Of a DNA stretch of 64,000 nt, positions 53,291 to 62,432 are shown one piece after another. Both the position numbers and the translations under genes were made by a program. Source of the stretch: an uncultured Pelagibacteraceae bacterium (GTDB taxonomy: Bacteria > Pseudomonadota > Alphaproteobacteria > Pelagibacterales > Pelagibacteraceae); contig CACKVD010000003.1 of the NCBI GenBank assembly GCA_902603555.1, forward strand, positions 21,499 to 85,498, read 5' to 3'. The first letter of the stretch is position 1. Each line of letters starts with the position of its first letter. Under the pieces are notes generated by a model. It was not told where the DNA came from. It worked only from the letters and a program-made list of their open reading frames with translations, and searched no databases.

Positions 53291-53363
53291 AGAACGTGAA
53301 AGGGGTGTCTTAACAGACTGAGATTAAACCCTAAGAACCTGTCCGGTAATTCAGAAAGGGAGA
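53291..53363 (+). ncRNA. TPP riboswitch (THI element)
   Basis: The conserved core is present in order: GGGGTG (53302-53307), CTGAGA (53318-53323), ACCC (53328-53331), GAACCTG (53335-53341), CCGGTAAT (53343-53350), CAG and GGGA (53358-53361). The 3' end of the aptamer runs into the SD (AAGGGAGAG) of the next gene, whose ATG is at 53367, so control of translation initiation is likely. The 5' strand of helix P1 is not obvious. Confidence 0.92.
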
Positions 53364-53366
53364 GCA

Positions 53367-54809
53367 ATGGATAAGACATACTTCATAAGTCAATCTACAT
53401 CATTAACATTAATAATCATTATAAGTTTGATGTTTGCAATTTTGGGCCTTTATCATTCGAAAAAGTATCAAGGATTAAACAATTATTTAACTGCAAATAG
53501 AAATATTGGTCTATTTTCTTTAACAACAAGCTTAACAGCATCGGCATTGGGTGCATGGATTTTATTTGGACCTGCCTCTGCTGCAACATGGGGTGGAGTT
53601 GGATCAATTATAGGATATTCATTAGGAACAGCGTTTCCAATGTTTTTTTTAATTTATTTAGGAAAAAAAATAAGAAAAGAATTTCCTAAAGGATCTTCTT
53701 TAATTGAATTTATGAGAAAAAAATTTGGAAAAAGTTTATTTAAACTTATTCTTTTGATGACTATCTTTTATATGTTTATTTTTTTATGTGCTGAAGTTAC
53801 TGCTGTAGCAGTCTTGATTAAATATATATCAGGCACTGAACTTTGGATTACTGCTTTAATTGTGTTATTTTCTACATTAGCCTACACTTTATATGGTGGC
53901 TTAAAAGCTTCAATATTCACAGACAATATTCAAATGATCGTAATAGGAATTTTATTATTAATTTCTATTATTTATATGAATTCTTTTACTGGCTCTCAAT
54001 TTTCTTTTAATTTCATTAAAGAAAAAAATCCTCATCTTTTAAGCAGTTCTTATCTGCCAAGTTATACGGCTGGTTTAACATTTTTTATTGCAGTTGCTGC
54101 AACTAATTTATTCCATCAAGGAAATTGGCAGCGTGTCTATGCAGCAAAAAATTTTATAACATTAAAGAAAAGTTTAATAATTTCTTTCTTTATAATTATT
54201 CCTATTGTTTTTTATATGGGTTTCACAGGAATGGTTGCTTTCTCAATAGACTCTACAATTAGACCAGATCTTGGTTTTTTTTCATTATTACTTGAAGAGC
54301 AAAGTACTTTATTATCATTAGTTATAATAATACTTGGCTTAGCTCTCACTATTTCAACTGTGGATACTTTAATAAATGCAATATCAAGTCTAATTGTAGT
54401 AGATGGTAAAGCTGCTTTTAATTTTAAAAATAAAACAGATTATTTAAAATTATCAAAATATGTGATTCTATTTCTATCCTTCATTTCTTTTATTGTTGCA
54501 TCAAAAGGATTTGATATTTTATATCTATTTCTATTAGCAGATTTATTTTGTTGTGCTTTTGTATTAACTGTTTTCTATAGCTTTTATAATAAGAAAATAA
54601 ATGAAAAAACTGCATATACTTCAATTATAATTGGGTTAATTGGTGGTTTTTTAATGTTTCCAGCTCCAGATTTTTCTAGAAGCTTATTAGTAGGTGTTCT
54701 TGTCTCCAAGGAATTATTTGCACCTTTTGTTAATCAGTCCTTGTTATTCTTATCTTTTATATTGGCAACCTTTTTACCACTACTAATTTTGAAGTTTAAG
54801 AAATATTAA
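53367..54809 (+). CDS. thiV: Sodium:solute symporter, thiamine-precursor (HMP) transporter ThiV
   Basis: 480 residues and about 13 hydrophobic helices of the SSS family: GLFSLTTSLTASALGAWILFGPASAATWGG near the N-terminus and FLCAEVTAVAVLIKYISG. The TPP riboswitch directly upstream ties it to thiamine supply. In Pelagibacter a riboswitch-controlled SSS protein (ThiV) is the proposed importer of the thiamine pyrimidine HMP, which these cells cannot make; this gene fits that description. The precise ligand cannot be read from sequence. Confidence 0.88.
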   Translation: MDKTYFISQSTSLTLIIIISLMFAILGLYHSKKYQGLNNYLTANRNIGLFSLTTSLTASALGAWILFGPASAATWGGVGSIIGYSLGTAFPMFFLIYLGKKIRKEFPKGSSLIEFMRKKFGKSLFKLILLMTIFYMFIFLCAEVTAVAVLIKYISGTELWITALIVLFSTLAYTLYGGLKASIFTDNIQMIVIGILLLISIIYMNSFTGSQFSFNFIKEKNPHLLSSSYLPSYTAGLTFFIAVAATNLFHQGNWQRVYAAKNFITLKKSLIISFFIIIPIVFYMGFTGMVAFSIDSTIRPDLGFFSLLLEEQSTLLSLVIIILGLALTISTVDTLINAISSLIVVDGKAAFNFKNKTDYLKLSKYVILFLSFISFIVASKGFDILYLFLLADLFCCAFVLTVFYSFYNKKINEKTAYTSIIIGLIGGFLMFPAPDFSRSLLVGVLVSKELFAPFVNQSLLFLSFILATFLPLLILKFKKY

Positions 54810-54822
54810 AATAAAGAATATA

Positions 54823-55503
54823 TTATTGTGGGTCATAATTTTCTTTAATTATTTTTTTTAACTCTTGATCAGTAATTTTTAATGTTAGTTCAAATAGAAT
54901 TATTTTAAAAATATCCTTGTAATGCAAATATCCTTTTTCATTGCCAAATTTTTTAAAACTCATATTTGATAGGGTGAGAGTTTCACTGTTATTGTTATCT
55001 AATCTTTCAATATTAATTTTAAAATTCTCTATAGATGAATCCATTACTAGAAAATTTATATCAATAATTTTTTTAGGATAAATCTTTGGATTATCTTTGG
55101 ATTTTAAATTGCTAGAGACACCAAGATTATCCTCAATTAACTGGTCTTTTTTTTTAGAAATATCAAATTTTATATTCAGTATAGGTTCTTTGAGTTTAAT
55201 ATTTTCTATAATAATTAATTTTGTAAAAAGAGATTTTAGATTAAAATTAATTATAATTTTTTCAGCTTTAAAGATAATATTCTTTAAATTATCTTTATCA
55301 TTTACAATTATATTATTGAGTGACAATTCTTTTTCTTTGTAAGAAATATCAAAATTATTAACAAATATTTTTTTATCAATCCAATTTTCAAGACTCAACA
55401 ATATTAAGCTAGATAATATAATCTTATTGGTTAATAAGACCAAAATTAAGATAGAGGTAAATATTAGTTTTTTTTTCACAATTGTATTTATAGACTTTAT
55501 CAC
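54823..55503 (-). CDS. AsmA-like membrane-anchored protein
   Basis: 226 residues with one N-terminal transmembrane helix ([21 protein letters not shown]) followed by a beta-rich, Ile/Asn/Lys-rich domain ([37 protein letters not shown]) in the style of AsmA/DUF748 proteins. The family is linked to outer-membrane lipid transport. The assignment is from composition and repeat pattern, so moderate. Divergent from the ABC exporter. Confidence 0.55.
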   Translation of the reverse strand: MIKSINTIVKKKLIFTSILILVLLTNKIILSSLILLSLENWIDKKIFVNNFDISYKEKELSLNNIIVNDKDNLKNIIFKAEKIIINFNLKSLFTKLIIIENIKLKEPILNIKFDISKKKDQLIEDNLGVSSNLKSKDNPKIYPKKIIDINFLVMDSSIENFKINIERLDNNNSETLTLSNMSFKKFGNEKGYLHYKDIFKIILFELTLKITDQELKKIIKENYDPQ

Positions 55504-55519
55504 ATATATAAACGTTCAA

Positions 55520-56455
55520 ATGATAGATGATCAAATAAAAATTAACAATATATCTAAAGCTTATGATAATGGTTTTGATGCACTTAAAAAAGTTAGTCTT
55601 AAAGTTAAACAAGGAGAAATTCTTGCAATGCTTGGACCAAATGGTGCGGGAAAGACAACTTTAATCAGTATAATTTGTGGGATTGTTACCCCCTCATCTG
55701 GCACTGTTACTGTTGATGGCTTTGATATAATCAAAGATTATCGTGAAACAAGATCTAGGATAGGAATGGTTCCTCAAGAATTAAGCTTAGAGTCTTTTGA
55801 AACAGTTTTTGATACCGTATCATATTCAAGAGGTTTATATGGCAAACCTCCAAAACCAGAACATATAGAAAAAATTTTAAAAGACTTAAGTTTATGGGAT
55901 AAAAAAGATCAAAGATTAAGACAATTGTCTGGTGGAATGAAAAGAAGAGTTTTAATTGCTAAGGCACTATCCCATGAGCCAAAAATATTATTTTTAGATG
56001 AGCCAACAGCAGGAGTGGATGTTGAATTAAGAAAGGAAATGTGGAAAGTAGTTGACTCTTTAAGAAAAACAGGAGTAACAATTATTTTAACAACTCATTA
56101 TATTGAAGAGGCTGAAGCAATAGCAGATAGGGTCGGTGTTATCAATCAAGGTGAAATAATACTTGTCGAGGAAACAAAAAAATTGTTAAAAAAGATGGGT
56201 CAAAAAACGCTTACAATTGAATTGCAAGAAAAAATTGAGGAAATACCAAAATCATTGGAAAAATATGACTTAAATATTGGAAATAATAAGATGTATTTAA
56301 ACTATACATACAGCCTTAACGAAAAACAAACAGGCATAACAAACTTATTACAAGATTTAAAAGATACGGGTTTAAAATTAAGAGATTTAAAAACAGAACA
56401 AAGCAATCTAGAGAAAATATTTGTTAATCTAGTAAAGGAGAACAATGAAATTTAA
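55520..56455 (+). CDS. ABC-2 exporter, ATP-binding protein (DrrA/CcmA type)
   Basis: Started at ATG 55520, it has 311 residues; a longer frame to 55427 overlaps the divergent gene. Walker A is GPNGAGKTT (39-47), signature LSGGMKRR, Walker [13 protein letters not shown], His-loop TTHYIEEA. The C-terminal DrrA-like extension is present. It pairs with the permease whose ATG overlaps its end. Confidence 0.92.
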   Translation: MIDDQIKINNISKAYDNGFDALKKVSLKVKQGEILAMLGPNGAGKTTLISIICGIVTPSSGTVTVDGFDIIKDYRETRSRIGMVPQELSLESFETVFDTVSYSRGLYGKPPKPEHIEKILKDLSLWDKKDQRLRQLSGGMKRRVLIAKALSHEPKILFLDEPTAGVDVELRKEMWKVVDSLRKTGVTIILTTHYIEEAEAIADRVGVINQGEIILVEETKKLLKKMGQKTLTIELQEKIEEIPKSLEKYDLNIGNNKMYLNYTYSLNEKQTGITNLLQDLKDTGLKLRDLKTEQSNLEKIFVNLVKENNEI

Positions 56456-57212
56456 TTATTACGGTTTTAAAGCTATATATTTTCATGAGATGAATAGATT
56501 TATAAGAACTGTAGGTCAGTCTATTCTTTCACCAGTAATATCTACATCATTATATTTTATTGTTTTTGGTTCTGTGATTGGTGGCTATATTCAAAAAATT
56601 GATGGTGTAAGTTATGGTTCATATATCGTTCCAGGTTTACTAATGTTAACATTGCTTACTCAATCAATAAGTAATACTTCTTTTGGAATATTTTTTCCAA
56701 AATTTAATGGAACTATTAACGAGATTTTAGCAGCACCTATTTCAACACTTGAAACAGTTTTAGCTTTTGTTGGAGCTGGAGCTACTAAAACTTTAATTGT
56801 TGGTGCTGTGATCTTTACAACAGCAACATTTTTTGCTGAAGTCAATGTTAAATACCCAATATTAATGATACTCTTGTTAGTTTTAGTCTCTTTTACTTTT
56901 GCATTGTTTGGTTTTTTAATTGGTGTTGTTAGCAAAAACTTTGAACAAATGTCTATCATTCCATCACTAGTTATTACACCAATGGTTTTTTTAGGAGGAA
57001 GTTTATATTCTTTAGATATGTTGCCTCCTTTCTGGCAAACTGTTTCTTATTTTAATCCAGTAGTTTATCTTATCGATGGCTTAAGATTTTCATTTTATGG
57101 AATATCAGATTTTAATATTTGGATAAGTGTATTTTCCATGATGTCATTTTTAGTGATATGTGTGATAGCAGTCTCAATATTATTAAAAAAAGGTTATAAT
57201 ATCAAAAATTGA
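56445..57212 (+). CDS. ABC-2 exporter, permease
   Basis: 255 residues with about six helices and the ABC-2 signature near the C-terminal part ([34 protein letters not shown]). It overlaps the ATPase gene by 11 bases. Substrate unknown: similar pairs export drugs, lipids or polysaccharides. Confidence 0.9.
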   Translation: MKFNYYGFKAIYFHEMNRFIRTVGQSILSPVISTSLYFIVFGSVIGGYIQKIDGVSYGSYIVPGLLMLTLLTQSISNTSFGIFFPKFNGTINEILAAPISTLETVLAFVGAGATKTLIVGAVIFTTATFFAEVNVKYPILMILLLVLVSFTFALFGFLIGVVSKNFEQMSIIPSLVITPMVFLGGSLYSLDMLPPFWQTVSYFNPVVYLIDGLRFSFYGISDFNIWISVFSMMSFLVICVIAVSILLKKGYNIKN

Positions 57213-57228
57213 AATATGCATATCACTA

Positions 57229-57933
57229 ATGTTAAAGGATAAAAAACTTAGTATTATAATTCCAGTACTTAATGAAGAAGAAAATATTGCAATTTTAACT
57301 CAAAAAATAAATTTTTATTTAAAAAAAATAAAGTATGAAATAATTTTTGTAGATGATAACTCAAGTGATCATTCAAAAAAAATTTTAAAAAATTTAAGAA
57401 AAAAGTTTAAATTTTTTAATCCAATTTTTAGAAATAAAAAAAGGGATCTGACTCAATCATGTTTTGATGGTATTAAAAAAAGTAACTTTAATACTATCGT
57501 GATAATGGATGGTGATATGCAACATGATCCAAAATATATCTTAAAAATGTATAAAATTTATATTGAAAATAATTTTGACTTTGTGATAGGTGCTCGCCCT
57601 TTATTTAAAAGACACAATCAAGGTCTCAGTGAACTTAGAAGATTTGCATCTATATTACTAATATATTTATTTTCAATTTTTGACATTAAAACGAAAGATC
57701 CAATGAGTGGTTTTTTTATTTTTAATAAAAAGATTTATATAAAAAACAAGAAGAGATTTTTTGGTAAGGGTTTTAAGATACTTGCTGATTTATTGATTCA
57801 TTCTCAAGTTAAAATGAAAATTAAAGACATCGAAATTAAATTTAAAAGAAGACTTGGTGATAAAAGCAAAATGAGCCTTAAAATAATATTATTATTAATT
57901 CAATTTTATTTATACAGTCTTATTAAAGGTTAA
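57229..57933 (+). CDS. Family 2 glycosyltransferase (dolichyl/polyprenyl-phosphate type)
   Basis: 234 residues: LSIIIPVLNEEENIAIL, FVDDNSSDHSKKIL, IVIMDGDMQHDPKYI (DxD), RDPMSG-like KDPMSGFFIFNK and FKRRLGDKSKMSLK. This set is characteristic of polyprenyl-phosphate mannosyl/glucosyl transferases. It is 16 bases after the ABC-2 permease, so lipid-linked sugar export is a possible joint role. Confidence 0.87.
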   Translation: MLKDKKLSIIIPVLNEEENIAILTQKINFYLKKIKYEIIFVDDNSSDHSKKILKNLRKKFKFFNPIFRNKKRDLTQSCFDGIKKSNFNTIVIMDGDMQHDPKYILKMYKIYIENNFDFVIGARPLFKRHNQGLSELRRFASILLIYLFSIFDIKTKDPMSGFFIFNKKIYIKNKKRFFGKGFKILADLLIHSQVKMKIKDIEIKFKRRLGDKSKMSLKIILLLIQFYLYSLIKG

Positions 57934-57948
57934 GAATTTAATTTAAAA

Positions 57949-59103
57949 TTACGTTTTTGTTATTTCTTTTTTAGGATCATAGAACGGTTTTTCTACGACA
58001 ACACAACTAATTTCCCTATCATCTGTCTTTAAGTTTAGTTTATTTCCAATATCCGATTGATTTAATTCAATCATAGCAAGAGCAATATTTTTTTTTAATC
58101 TAGGCGAATAAACAGCAGATGTTACTTTGCCAATTTTCTTATCATTTTTAAGAATAGTCCAAAATGTTGTGTTTGGTCCTTTTAAGGGTTCACAATCTAA
58201 TTCAAGGCCAACTTGTTTTCTTTTAATACCTTCTTTTCTAATTTTTTTTAAAGCTTCTTTTCCTATGAAATTAATTTTACTATCTAAATTTACTAAACGA
58301 TCCAAACCTAATTCAAATGGATTGGTATTAATGTCTGCATCAGCATGATAAGAGAGCATTCCGCCTTCAATTCTCCTTATTGATGATGTATGACCAGGTT
58401 TAAGACCATGGTCTTTGCCAGCTTCCATTATTTTTTCATAGAGTTTATCTCCTTTAGAGCTATCTCTTAAATAAATTTCATATCCAAGTTCACTTGACCA
58501 ACCTGTTCTAGAGATGATAAGTGGAATTCCTGCTAAATCATATTCTTTTAACCAATAATATTTTAAATCTTTAATGCTATTACCAAATAGTTTAATCATA
58601 ATCTCTTTCGAGGTTGGCCCCTGTAATTGTAAGGGAGAAACATCAGGTTCAGTAATTTTTACGTTTAATCCAGAATTTAGAGCAACTCCTTGAGCCCATA
58701 ACAAAATATCACTATCTGCTAGAGATAGCCAAAAATGATTTTCAGCCAATCTTAAAAGCACGGGGTCATTTAAAATACCCCCTTCATTATTTACGATTAA
58801 TACATATTTACACTGACCTATTGCTATTTTCGAAAGATCTCTTGGAGTTAATAATTGAATAAATTTATATGCATCTGGACCAGTAATTTCTACTTGTCTT
58901 TCAACAGCAACATCACAAAGAATAGATTTTTCAATTAAATTCCAAAAATTTTGTTCAGGATTACCAAAATCTCTAGGTATATACATGTGATTATATACAG
59001 AAAATCCTGTTGCACCCCACTTAACTGTTGAGTTAAAATATGGAGACTTTCTTATCTGAGTTCCGAAACCAAAATTTTTATTTAACATATGAGCTCTTAA
59101 CAT
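57949..59103 (-). CDS. dmdA: GcvT-family demethylase, DMSP demethylase (DmdA)-like
   Basis: 384 residues (the ATG at 59088, giving 379, is an alternative start). It shows the DmdA-like order RKSPYFNSTV, YNHMYIPRDFG, CDVAVERQVEITGPDAYKF, LLTPRDLSKIAIGQCKYV, LADSDILLWAQGVAL, DVSPLQLQGPTSKEIM, RTGWSSELGYEIYL and RRIEGGMLSYHADADINTNPFELGL. From memory this order is close to the Pelagibacter DMSP demethylase, which moves a methyl from DMSP to THF giving methylmercaptopropionate. A non-DMSP paralogue cannot be excluded without a tree. It is on the same strand as aceA, with a hairpin between. Confidence 0.72.
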   Translation of the reverse strand: MLRAHMLNKNFGFGTQIRKSPYFNSTVKWGATGFSVYNHMYIPRDFGNPEQNFWNLIEKSILCDVAVERQVEITGPDAYKFIQLLTPRDLSKIAIGQCKYVLIVNNEGGILNDPVLLRLAENHFWLSLADSDILLWAQGVALNSGLNVKITEPDVSPLQLQGPTSKEIMIKLFGNSIKDLKYYWLKEYDLAGIPLIISRTGWSSELGYEIYLRDSSKGDKLYEKIMEAGKDHGLKPGHTSSIRRIEGGMLSYHADADINTNPFELGLDRLVNLDSKINFIGKEALKKIRKEGIKRKQVGLELDCEPLKGPNTTFWTILKNDKKIGKVTSAVYSPRLKKNIALAMIELNQSDIGNKLNLKTDDREISCVVVEKPFYDPKKEITKT

Positions 59104-59135
59104 ATACTTTTAAGATCACCAATATTAAAATAACC

Positions 59136-59151
59136 GACCCATTTCTGGGTC
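59136..59151 (-). terminator. Terminator hairpin after isocitrate lyase
   Basis: Stem GACCCA/TGGGTC (59136-59141 and 59146-59151) with a 4-base loop, 40 bases beyond the aceA stop, followed on the reverse strand by GGTTATTTTAATATT. Short but GC-rich for this genome, and correctly placed to separate aceA from the dmdA-like gene. Confidence 0.6.
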
Positions 59152-59190
59152 AGCTATTAACCAATCTAATACACAAGAGGAATTGTTTTA

Positions 59191-60465
59191 TTAGAACTGT
59201 TCGGACTCAGTTGAGCCATCCATTGCTGTTGTTGAGCTTTTTCCACTACTTATTGTGTTGGAAACTGCATCAAAATAAGAAGTACCAACTTCTCTTTGAT
59301 GTTTAACACTAGTGTAACCATCTTTTTCTCTAGCAAATTCTTGTTGTTGAATTTTTGAGTAAGCAGACATACCTTCTTTCTTATATTTTTCTGCTAATTC
59401 AAAAATTGCAATATTTTGAGTATGAAATCCAGCAAGAGTTATAAATTGAAACTTATAACCCATTTTACTTATTTCTTTTTGGAACGAAGCAATCTCTTCA
59501 TCAGACAAATGTTTTTTCCAATTAAAAGATGGAGAGCAATTATAAGCTAAAAGTTTTCCTGGAAATTTTTTATGAATAGCATCCGCAAATTTTTTTGCCT
59601 CTTCCAGATTGGGTGATGCAGTTTCACACCATATTAAATCTGAATAAGGCGCATATGCTAATCCTCTAGATATAGCTTGATCAATTCCTGCTTTTACATA
59701 ATAGAAACCTTCTGGAGATCTCTCACCTGTTAAAAATGGTTTATCGTTATCATCATGATCGTTTGTAATTAATTTCGCTGCATTAGCATCAGTTCTTGCT
59801 AAAATGATTAAAGGCACATCAGCTATATCAGCAGCTAATCTTGCAGCTTTTAAATTTTTGATCATTGTTCCTGTCGGTACAAGTACTTTACCACCCATAT
59901 GACCGCATTTTTTTTCACTTGCTAATTGATCTTCAAAGTGAACTCCAGCAGCACCCGCTTTAATAAATTTTTTTGCAAGTTCAAATACATTTAATGGTCC
60001 ACCAAAACCTGCTTCCCCATCAGCAATAATTGGTAACATGTAATCTACTTTTTTTTCTTTTTTCATGTCACCATCTTTTATTTCCATATGTTGAATTTGA
60101 TCTGCTCTTAATAAAGCATTGTTCATAGATTCAACTAATTTTGGTGCACTGTCATAAGGATATAAAGATTGATCAGGATACATTTCACCAGCACTATTAG
60201 CGTCAGCTGCAACTTGCCATCCACTTAAGTAAATAGCTTTCAATCCAGCTTTTGCATGTTGCACAGCATGGTTTCCAGAGAGAGAACCTAAAGTATTTAC
60301 ATATGGCTCAGAATTTAATAAATTCCATAATTTTGTTGATTGATGTTTGCACATTGAATATTCAATTTTTATTGAGCCTCTTAATCTTTCAACTTCCTCT
60401 GTAGTATAATCTCTCTTTATTCCTGCAAATCTTTTAAGGTCGTATGAGATATTTTCTGCGCTCAT
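59191..60465 (-). CDS. aceA: Isocitrate lyase
   Basis: 424 residues of the ICL family: [25 protein letters not shown] near the N-terminus, [13 protein letters not shown], the catalytic [14 protein letters not shown] and TLAGFHTQN. It splits isocitrate into glyoxylate and succinate for the glyoxylate bypass. An AGGAT SD precedes the ATG. No malate synthase is adjacent. A likely regulator with its operators is encoded upstream on the opposite strand. Confidence 0.95.
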   Translation of the reverse strand: MSAENISYDLKRFAGIKRDYTTEEVERLRGSIKIEYSMCKHQSTKLWNLLNSEPYVNTLGSLSGNHAVQHAKAGLKAIYLSGWQVAADANSAGEMYPDQSLYPYDSAPKLVESMNNALLRADQIQHMEIKDGDMKKEKKVDYMLPIIADGEAGFGGPLNVFELAKKFIKAGAAGVHFEDQLASEKKCGHMGGKVLVPTGTMIKNLKAARLAADIADVPLIILARTDANAAKLITNDHDDNDKPFLTGERSPEGFYYVKAGIDQAISRGLAYAPYSDLIWCETASPNLEEAKKFADAIHKKFPGKLLAYNCSPSFNWKKHLSDEEIASFQKEISKMGYKFQFITLAGFHTQNIAIFELAEKYKKEGMSAYSKIQQQEFAREKDGYTSVKHQREVGTSYFDAVSNTISSGKSSTTAMDGSTESEQF

Positions 60466-60527
60466 TGTTGGTATCCTGTGCTGTTAAATATTTTAGTAAG
60501 AAATGAATTAAGTTGAACGAATTAGAT

Positions 60528-60689
60528 TTAGTTTGAGTCGTTTAGAGTCTCAACTAGATCTTTCATTCCACTTGAACCCCAATCACAATGATCATCTCTC
60601 ATGTAGATGCCTCTGCTATGATGTCTAGCAAGGTCTTCATGTCTTATGATTTGAGCCTCATTTTCACTGTTTTTTAATTTTTCGTCCAT
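60528..60689 (-). CDS. 53-residue protein ahead of isocitrate lyase
   Basis: A frame from ATG 60689 to TAA 60528 encodes a His/Asp-rich hydrophilic protein containing IIRHEDLARHHSRGIYM and DDHCDWGSSGMKDLVE. The Trp, Cys, His and Gly content is unlike translated AT-rich spacer, which argues for real coding. It lies 62 bases upstream of aceA on the same strand and immediately downstream of the TTTACAA operator cluster, so it may be the first gene of the aceA transcript. The HHSRG/CDW pattern could bind metal. No SD is evident. Confidence 0.55.
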   Translation of the reverse strand: MDEKLKNSENEAQIIRHEDLARHHSRGIYMRDDHCDWGSSGMKDLVETLNDSN

Positions 60690-60700
60690 GTAAACTTTAT

Positions 60701-60793
60701 AATTTACAAGATTTACAAAATCTACAAAAAAGATTAAAATACTTGTAAATACAGGAAAAAAATTGTAAAAATAAATTTACAAGATTTACAAAT
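60701..60793. promoter_or_regulatory. Operator cluster of TTTACAA half-sites
   Basis: A perfect 19-base direct repeat AATTTACAAGATTTACAAA occurs at 60701-60719 and 60774-60792. The first copy continues as a third 9-base unit TCTACAAAA (60721-60729). Two inverted half-sites lie between (CTTGTAAAT at 60742-60750 and ATTGTAAAA at about 60762-60770). The cluster separates the divergent aceA-side gene and the RamB/ScfR-type regulator and resembles RamB's TTTGCAAA site. Confidence 0.75.
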
Positions 60794-60800
60794 AGAAAAT

Positions 60801-62231
60801 ATGAGTCAATTAGATTTAAAAATTGGTCCTAAAATCAAGGCTTTTCGAAGACAGTTAGGGCTTCAAGCTAATAAACTTGCAGAAGAATTAAACATTTCAC
60901 CCAGTTATTTAAATCTTATAGAGGGAGGAAAAAGAAAAATTGATGGAGATTTGCTGTTAAATATTTGTGAAAAACTTAATATTGAACTTTCTCAATTAAC
61001 ATCCAAGACAGATATAAATCTAGAAAACACATTATCAGAAATACTAGATGATAAGTTATTTGAGGATCTAGACATTTTAGGTCCAGAAGTAAAAGATCTT
61101 GTTGGGACCAATCCAAAAATAGGAAGAGCCATAGTTAGGCTGGGTGATATTTTAAAAAAGAAAGATCATGAAATGATTAATAAGATTGAGACAATATCTG
61201 GTAAAATTGTTGATAACAGAAAAAACTCTTTTCCTGGTGAAGTTATTTCAGATTTTTTACAAGAAAATAAAAATTACTTTCCTAAATTAGAAGATTTTGC
61301 AAACAAAGTTTTTGAAAATGTTCAAAAAAATAATAGAACTCGATATATTGCTCTATGTGATTATTTAAAATCGGAATATGGAATAACAGTCAAAGATGTG
61401 ATTCCAGAAGAAGACAAGCCTTTTTCAAAAATTTATCATAAGAATAAAAAAGAGTTACTTTTAAGCGACTATAGTTCTTTAGAAACAAAAAAACTTCATG
61501 CGGCAGCTCAAATAGCACATGAAGGTGCTAATACTGAAATTGAAAATTATTTATCTAAATTTACATTTCCATCTGATGAGTCTAAAAAATTAACCAAGGT
61601 AGCATTATTAAATTATTGTGGTGCTGCTATTTTAATGCCGTATAAACTCTTTCATACAGAATGTAAAAAACTTAAATATGATTTAGAGTTATTACAAAAT
61701 ACTTTTGCTACATCTTTTGAACAAGTTGCTCATAGAGTAACTTGTTTACAAGATCCAAAACTTCCAGGTATTCCTTTTCATTTTCTAAGAGTAGATATGG
61801 CTGGAAATATTTCTAAAAGATTTTCACTATCTGGAATTGAAATACCAAGATATGGAGGTGCTTGCCCTAGATGGAATGTTTACTCAGCTTTAACAAGACC
61901 AGGTGTTATTCAAGCTGCTGTTAGTAAAATGACCAATGGTGAAAAATATGTTTGTATTGCTAGAACAGTTGAAAAGGGCATAGGAAGATTTGGACAATCA
62001 AAAAGCATTCTTTCTATTGGATTAGGATGTGAAGCTAAATATGCTAAAGACTTTGTTTATACTGAAAATATAAATATTAATGACAAATCAACTGAAATAC
62101 CAATAGGCGTTTCTTGTAGAACCTGCGATAGATTGGACTGTTCACAAAGAGCCTTTCCCCCTTTACACAAAAAGTTTGATGTTGATATTAATTCAAGAGG
62201 TGTTTCTGTTTATGTTGGTGATAAAAGTTAA
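60801..62231 (+). CDS. XRE/IrrE-type regulator of short-chain fatty acid metabolism (RamB/ScfR family)
   Basis: 476 residues. An N-terminal HTH_3 domain (KIKAFRRQLGLQANKLAEELNISPSYLNLIEGG, 12-44) is followed by an IrrE/DUF955-like central part (LHAAAQIAHEGANTEIE) and a C-terminal DUF2083-like domain ending in the Cys cluster GVSCRTCDRLDC (Cys439, Cys442, Cys447). This layout is that of RamB/MccR/PrpR regulators that control acetate, propionate and glyoxylate genes. It is divergent from the aceA side and preceded by repeats that could serve it as operators for autoregulation and aceA control. Confidence 0.85.
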   Translation: MSQLDLKIGPKIKAFRRQLGLQANKLAEELNISPSYLNLIEGGKRKIDGDLLLNICEKLNIELSQLTSKTDINLENTLSEILDDKLFEDLDILGPEVKDLVGTNPKIGRAIVRLGDILKKKDHEMINKIETISGKIVDNRKNSFPGEVISDFLQENKNYFPKLEDFANKVFENVQKNNRTRYIALCDYLKSEYGITVKDVIPEEDKPFSKIYHKNKKELLLSDYSSLETKKLHAAAQIAHEGANTEIENYLSKFTFPSDESKKLTKVALLNYCGAAILMPYKLFHTECKKLKYDLELLQNTFATSFEQVAHRVTCLQDPKLPGIPFHFLRVDMAGNISKRFSLSGIEIPRYGGACPRWNVYSALTRPGVIQAAVSKMTNGEKYVCIARTVEKGIGRFGQSKSILSIGLGCEAKYAKDFVYTENININDKSTEIPIGVSCRTCDRLDCSQRAFPPLHKKFDVDINSRGVSVYVGDKS

Positions 62232-62245
62232 CAGAAATAGATTTT

Positions 62246-62410
62246 ATGCTTAAATTTATAATCCCAGCCATTATAGTCTTTATGATTGTTCTTTTCTGGG
62301 AAAAAATAAATGAAATAATTTATAAAAAATTTAATATTAAGATTAACTATATTATTCTAATCATTTCCTTACTAGTTTTAGGGACAATCTTCATTTTGTT
62401 ATACTTTTGA
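62246..62410 (+). CDS. 54-residue two-helix membrane protein
   Basis: The frame ATG 62246 to TGA 62408-62410 encodes two hydrophobic helices (FIIPAIIVFMIVLFW and YIILIISLLVLGTIFILLYF) joined by a basic loop EKINEIIYKKFN. It lies between the regulator and a GNAT-like gene. No family recognised. Confidence 0.5.
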   Translation: MLKFIIPAIIVFMIVLFWEKINEIIYKKFNIKINYIILIISLLVLGTIFILLYF

Positions 62411-62432
62411 AATTAATGAATAAATCAAATTT

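Noticed and set aside
60701..60793. The repeat cluster as a CRISPR or replication origin.
   Set aside because: Units are 9 bases, imperfect and without spacers, and the context is a divergent regulator promoter, so an operator is the simpler reading.
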